Source: Diploscapter coronatus
Lineage: Eukaryota > Nematoda > Chromadorea > Rhabditida > Rhabditidae
NCBI GenBank assembly: GCA_964036155.1
Contig: OZ038422.1
Location: forward strand, 69,711,201 to 69,775,200
DNA: 64,000 nucleotides
Direction: 5' to 3'
Made by a program: the position numbers and the translations under genes. This document shows, one piece after another, positions 60,439-64,000 of this stretch. Under the pieces are notes generated by a model, which was given only the letters and a program-made list of their open reading frames with translations, was not told the DNA's origin and made no database searches. The number at the start of each line of letters is the position of its first letter. Position 1 is the stretch's first letter.

Positions 60439-61847
60439 TCAACTCCAGTCGACATATTTCTTGCAATTCACTAAGAAGTTAGTGCATCGAACGACGTTAA
60501 ATAGGTCCTTCGGACTTGGAAACGGATTGCAAATCTGCAAAGATCATTGGGAAATTTCTCCAATTTTTTGCTCACACCTTTCTAGCCTCTGGTAGAACAT
60601 CTTCACAGCGTCGTAGGGCAGGTTGTGCAGTTGAGGTTGGCTAAATTAGATGCTATTGAAAATTTAGAAAATGGAATATACTCTAACCTTGACAGGTACT
60701 AATTCCGGTAAGCAGAAGCTTTCGAATGCATAGCAAAACTGAATGACTGTCTTCGGAATGGGGTCCTTCGTACAATATCTCGGATAGTGCTTGTAGTATC
60801 GCTGGCAATATGATAGAACTGGAAGGACGCCGGAAGTCGAAGTGCAAGCTGCTGGATAAGCTTTGCAGAAGTCAACCTGATAAGAAAAGTTCATCGACGT
60901 TATACTATTGAGCAAACCTCGTCTTTTTCGACATTCCCATGACATTTCCGCACAAAATGCTCTCTTTCCAGAACACAATATTCACTGACAAACACAAGAA
61001 CACCTTTCTGAAATAGACACGAATAAAGTTTGATATTTTCATTCCTAAATCAGAGATGCACAAAGTTTTAGTTTGGAAATATTCGAGATCGAAATCGTGT
61101 GCACCCCTCGTCTAAATTCACCTCGTCTTCTATGGCTTTGGTTTCATTTGTTTCATGCTCGTTCGTAGCGATAGATTGCTAAAATGACTGAATGATGAAG
61201 GGCATTTTCTTGAACTCTTCAAAATACTGACGGATTCTGTTTGATTGACACTTGGCTTTGGTAACTTGACCAAACTTCCCGCTACTTCTTTATCTGAATC
61301 TGCACGGCCGAATTCAACTTCCTCACCCGGACTAGTTGTCGTGGTAGCAGCTAAAATAAAAAAAAAAAATAATTTTATCAAAAATGAACAGCGAGGATCG
61401 CCTTTCGTGAATGTGGGTGTTGTTGTTTGTGATTGGTTGATGGCAGGTGGGATGATGAGTTCGGGTATTGGTTCGACCTTCGGTTCTTCGTTCTCGTTGC
61501 AGAAATCGAGCGACTTCCTTCTTTGACAGGCTCTCTATCAATCAAATGTTCCCAATCTGTCTGTCTATCGTGTTGTGTTGGTCTAACAAACCCAAATTTC
61601 TATCATCGGAAAAGCTTGAAATAAAGAAAAATTAAAATTTTCTGAGTATTCTAAACGGTCTAACTTCTATAAGCTTTCATTAGTTCACATGAATATTTCA
61701 ATCTTTGAGCGTTTTAACGAAGGAGCTTTAGGTTCATTTGACCAAACAATATGCTCAAACCTCGATTAGAATTGACCGAAATCGATGTTGTGCTTCTGTC
61801 TGATGAAGTAGAAGAGTAAGCAGAAGGACTGCAAGCTGCAACTGCAT
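60439..61847 (-). CDS. secreted cysteine-rich protein, unrecognised family
   Basis: Signal peptide MQLQLAVLLLTLLLHQTEAQ (exon 1, 61761-61847). Exon 2 enters at ...GATAG|AGAGCC and gives RACQRRKSLDFCNENEEPKV and TTTPTFTKGDPR. A 39-bp intron leads to ATTTTSPGEEVEFGRADSD, then QSIATNEHETNETKAIEDE, an exon with FVSEYCVLEREHFVRKCHGN, and one with VDFCKAYPAACTSTSG, YCQRYYKHYPRYCTKD and CYAFESFCLPE. The last two exons give RCEDVLPEARK and CNPFPSPKDLFNVVRCTNFL with CKKYVDWS, stop at 60439. The repeated C-x-x-YP-x-x-C spacing suggests small disulfide modules, and the N-terminal half is acidic and T/S-rich, perhaps glycosylated. Cuticle or matrix protein is possible; function unknown. Confidence 0.65.
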
Positions 61848-62450
61848 CGTGAAATGAAGGTGATGGTTGGGAATTGGATATGAAGAAGAAGAAGAAGAAG
61901 AAGACAAACTGAAGATTCTATGAAGATTGTGTGATGAAGTGAGGGGCAAAAAGCAGCAGAAGATGGGTTGAAAAGGCAGGGGCAGAAGAATTCATATCAA
62001 TGATGATGCTATTCTCGGTCACGGCTGCAGGGCTGCATCATTCTACCTATTGAAAGACAGATTGATAGGAAGGGATGTGGGTGGAGAGGACGATTATCAA
62101 AGATTGTTTGCGACTGTGAAGGGAAAAACTCGTAGGAATGTACCGAAATGGTCGAATGATTAGGACGCGATAAGTAAATAAACTCGTGTCCCTTGCCTTG
62201 TTGCTGTATTTCTCGCGTTTCTTGACTTTCGGCCTATTTCGCCAGTGCCATTCGTCGTTTCTTTTCGCGCCTTTCTCGTTTTATGGCGTGTGACATTTTG
62301 TCAATTTGTACGCAAACACAACAACATTTCGCAGTGCAGTGCGAGAATTTGGACGGGATCTGTTGTTTGTGGCTGTTTCGGAATAAAAAGAGGATGGAAT
62401 CGAATTGAATCGAATCGAATGGAATAAGCAATGAACTCTGACAACCGCCA
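61848..62450. other. divergent intergenic region
   Basis: Upstream of the cysteine-rich gene (-) and the 62.5 kb gene (+). Contains a (GAA)n run at about 61882-61903 and GATTGAATCGAATCGAATGG near 62.4 kb. A long minus frame at 62234-62599 is low-complexity and overlaps the plus-strand gene; not supported. Confidence 0.45.
61882..61903. repeat. (GAA)n microsatellite
   Basis: Seven uninterrupted AAG units in the 5' flank of the cysteine-rich gene. Confidence 0.85.
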
Positions 62451-62623
62451 TTGGATAGTTTCGCAATAAAGAAGCTGAAGCTATGGAAAGAAAGGGAGGA
62501 GAGAAAGGAAAGGAAGAGGGGCTGTAAGCAGAAGCAGGCAGACAAGGACACGCCCACCTGCATGGAATCTGTCTGCCTCAGGCACAAACAACACAGCACT
62601 CCTCAACTGCACAGACAGAGCTC

Positions 62624-63262
62624 CATGTCACTCCTTCTGCCATTTGCTCTAATCAGTAATCTCGTTGTGCCTTTGGCCTCTCTCTTCCTTCCGACAAGTT
62701 CAACTTCAACTTCTGCTCCACTCCGACTTCTCACTCACCCAAGGCACAATCTCAGTTTCCCTCGCCTTCGAGATGATCCTTTCCTCCCCGAAATGTATGG
62801 AACCTCCAACAAGGCTGTACTGCTGAAGACGAAACTACTTGACAATTTGAACAACTACTTCGACACGTCGCAAAATGATCGATTGGAAATTTTCCAAGCG
62901 CCAGCACAGCAGGATTCGCAAAACGGTCGTGCGGATGATCAATCAGGATGGCAGGCAAACAGCATCCAGCAGGAAGAAAACCCCTTTCCAACCTTACTCA
63001 CAAGTCCAGCTCCTATTCTATCAGCAACTCAAAGACGGTCGTTTTCTAGGTTTTGTTTAGTGAAATATGAAAAGTTGCTTCAGAATTGAAAGTCGAATAA
63101 CAGATGCCGATGAGCTGCGAAGTATCAGAGAGTGGAGAAAGCGATTGTACAGGGCTTTCAAATCGAATTCTCATTCCCACTCTCAAGCTAACAACAAGCC
63201 TTCCACAATCGTCCGATTCATTGGAGATGGCAGTCCAATCGAAACTAAACCTATTCCAGACG
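62624..63262 (+). CDS. N-terminal part of an unrecognised protein with hydrophobic N-terminus
   Basis: Exon 1 62624-63049 and exon 2 63084-63262 join in phase (TCT AG|A), separated by a 34-bp intron, and the second ends at a GTACGT donor, so the gene continues beyond what I could follow. The start at 62624 gives MSLLLPFALISNLVVPLASL, a plausible signal peptide; the frame stays open to 62451, which would put that segment internally. Then a T/S-rich stretch, NKAVLLKTKLLDNLNNYFDT, a Q/N-rich acidic part, and basic RRSFSRIESRITDADELRSI followed by EWRKRLYRAFKSN. The RR could be a processing site, making a precursor protein possible. No domain recognised. Confidence 0.5.
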
Positions 63263-64000
63263 GTACGTTTATGTACATTTATTTAACTTCTTCTTCGGTA
63301 CAAATATTTTGATATATGGTTTGGTGTGAACTTCATAAACTATGAGTTGCAAATCTCAATTTCTGCTTAATGGAACTCGTATTCTAACTAAATGAATTCT
63401 AATTTTTTATCCAATTTTATTCTGCGATAAGGTGTGCGCCTATCAGCACTTCGATATTCCTGGAATGCTCAATCAAATCTTAGACAGTTGAAATACCAAT
63501 GACATAATTTAAGTTTTTTTTTTTTTAAATATATATCTTCATCAGGGCTGTACGGACTATTGTTCTGTTACGAAAAATTTCGTTCCCGACAATTTTTGAC
63601 GATTTTTCATTTCGTTCCGCTCCGCATTCGGTGTTCCGAAAATTTATAACTAAAATTCCGTCCCATGTTCCAAAAATGTCAAAATATTATTCCGAACAGC
63701 CGTAATCTTCATCTTTCAAGACCTCAAATTTTTAGTTTATTTCACAATCTATAGTAGCAACCAAAAGTCTGTGCACAAACATGATTTTTGAAGTCATCTT
63801 TCAATAATGAGTTACTTATATTGATTCAAGCTATTTGGAATGAGTTTATTCCTTGTTGTTTTCAGAAATTAGTCTAGATTTTAGTCGAATTAGTTCAGTA
63901 TAACTCAATCTAAATAGATTCTAGGATCAGTTTATTCCTAAATGTTCATTGCCTCTATTTTGTTCACGCAAATTCTGCCACAATCTAGTCTGAAAATTCT
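63263..64000. other. intron or intergenic, with a foldback-like element
   Basis: AT-rich. 63543-63706 is bounded by CAGGGCTGTACGGA and TTCCGAACAGCCG, resembling the ends of the element at 20268-20342, with GTTCCG-type units inside. No further exon of the preceding gene was identified. Confidence 0.4.
63543..63706. mobile_element. CAGGGCTGT-ended foldback element
   Basis: The ends are inverted relative to each other (CAGGGCTGTNCGGA / TCCGAACAGCC), as in the 20.27 kb element, with a longer interior. Confidence 0.55.

Noticed and set aside
61332..61541. 69-codon minus-strand frame rich in T, N, H and R
   Set aside because: Another frame of the same exon gives KSLDFCNENEEPKV and splices in phase to the signal peptide and later exons.
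62234..62599. 121-codon minus-strand frame
   Set aside because: Low-complexity (S, F, C), overlaps the better supported plus-strand gene, no splice partner.

Overview
The window looks like nematode nuclear DNA. It is AT-rich, genes are cut into many short exons by introns of mostly about 40-200 bp ending in TTTCAG or TTTTAG, and the families fit: a TWK-type K2P channel, an SSU-1-like sulfotransferase, a Ly6 GPI protein and a KIN-16-like tyrosine kinase. I make no species call. Gene models were joined by hand from reading frame, splice signals and intron phase, without transcripts or database searches.

Layout. 0.37-3.3 kb: cytosolic sulfotransferase (+). 3.9-10.7 kb: K2P potassium channel (-). 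14.1-16.5 kb: membrane-anchored spermidine-synthase-like methyltransferase (+). 17.2-19.1 kb: Ly6-type GPI protein (+). 20.5-34.1 kb: a continuous minus-strand unit that begins as a RAD21/SCC1 kleisin and continues, through a phase-matched intron, into a complete cohesin SMC1; it reads as a kleisin-SMC1 fusion without the usual kleisin C-terminal winged helix. 34.6-34.9 kb: small membrane protein (-). 35.4-36.7 kb: F-box/kelch protein (-). 38.7-46.2 kb: inverted duplication of a kelch gene. The right-hand copy continues into a transmembrane segment and a tyrosine kinase (to 48.7 kb), giving a kelch-ectodomain receptor kinase; the mirror copy is ectodomain only. 49.4-56.4 kb: a second inverted duplication, with two divergently transcribed C-type lectin genes whose introns match closely while their exons differ strongly. 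57.0-59.8 kb: divergent proteasome ATPase Rpt2 (-). 60.4-61.8 kb: secreted cysteine-rich protein (-). 62.5-63.3 kb: start of an unrecognised gene with a hydrophobic N-terminus (+), running off the window.

Points of most interest: the kleisin-SMC1 fusion, the kelch receptor kinase with its ectodomain-only mirror copy, the lectin pair with fast-changing exons, and three introns in three conserved genes that appear to end in AT instead of AG. Several foldback elements (MITE-like) are scattered through introns and intergenic DNA; one supplies the splice acceptor in front of the receptor kinase's transmembrane exon. The cohesin unit concerns chromosome cohesion. The kelch/lectin cluster looks like a fast-evolving surface-recognition cluster, which is inference.
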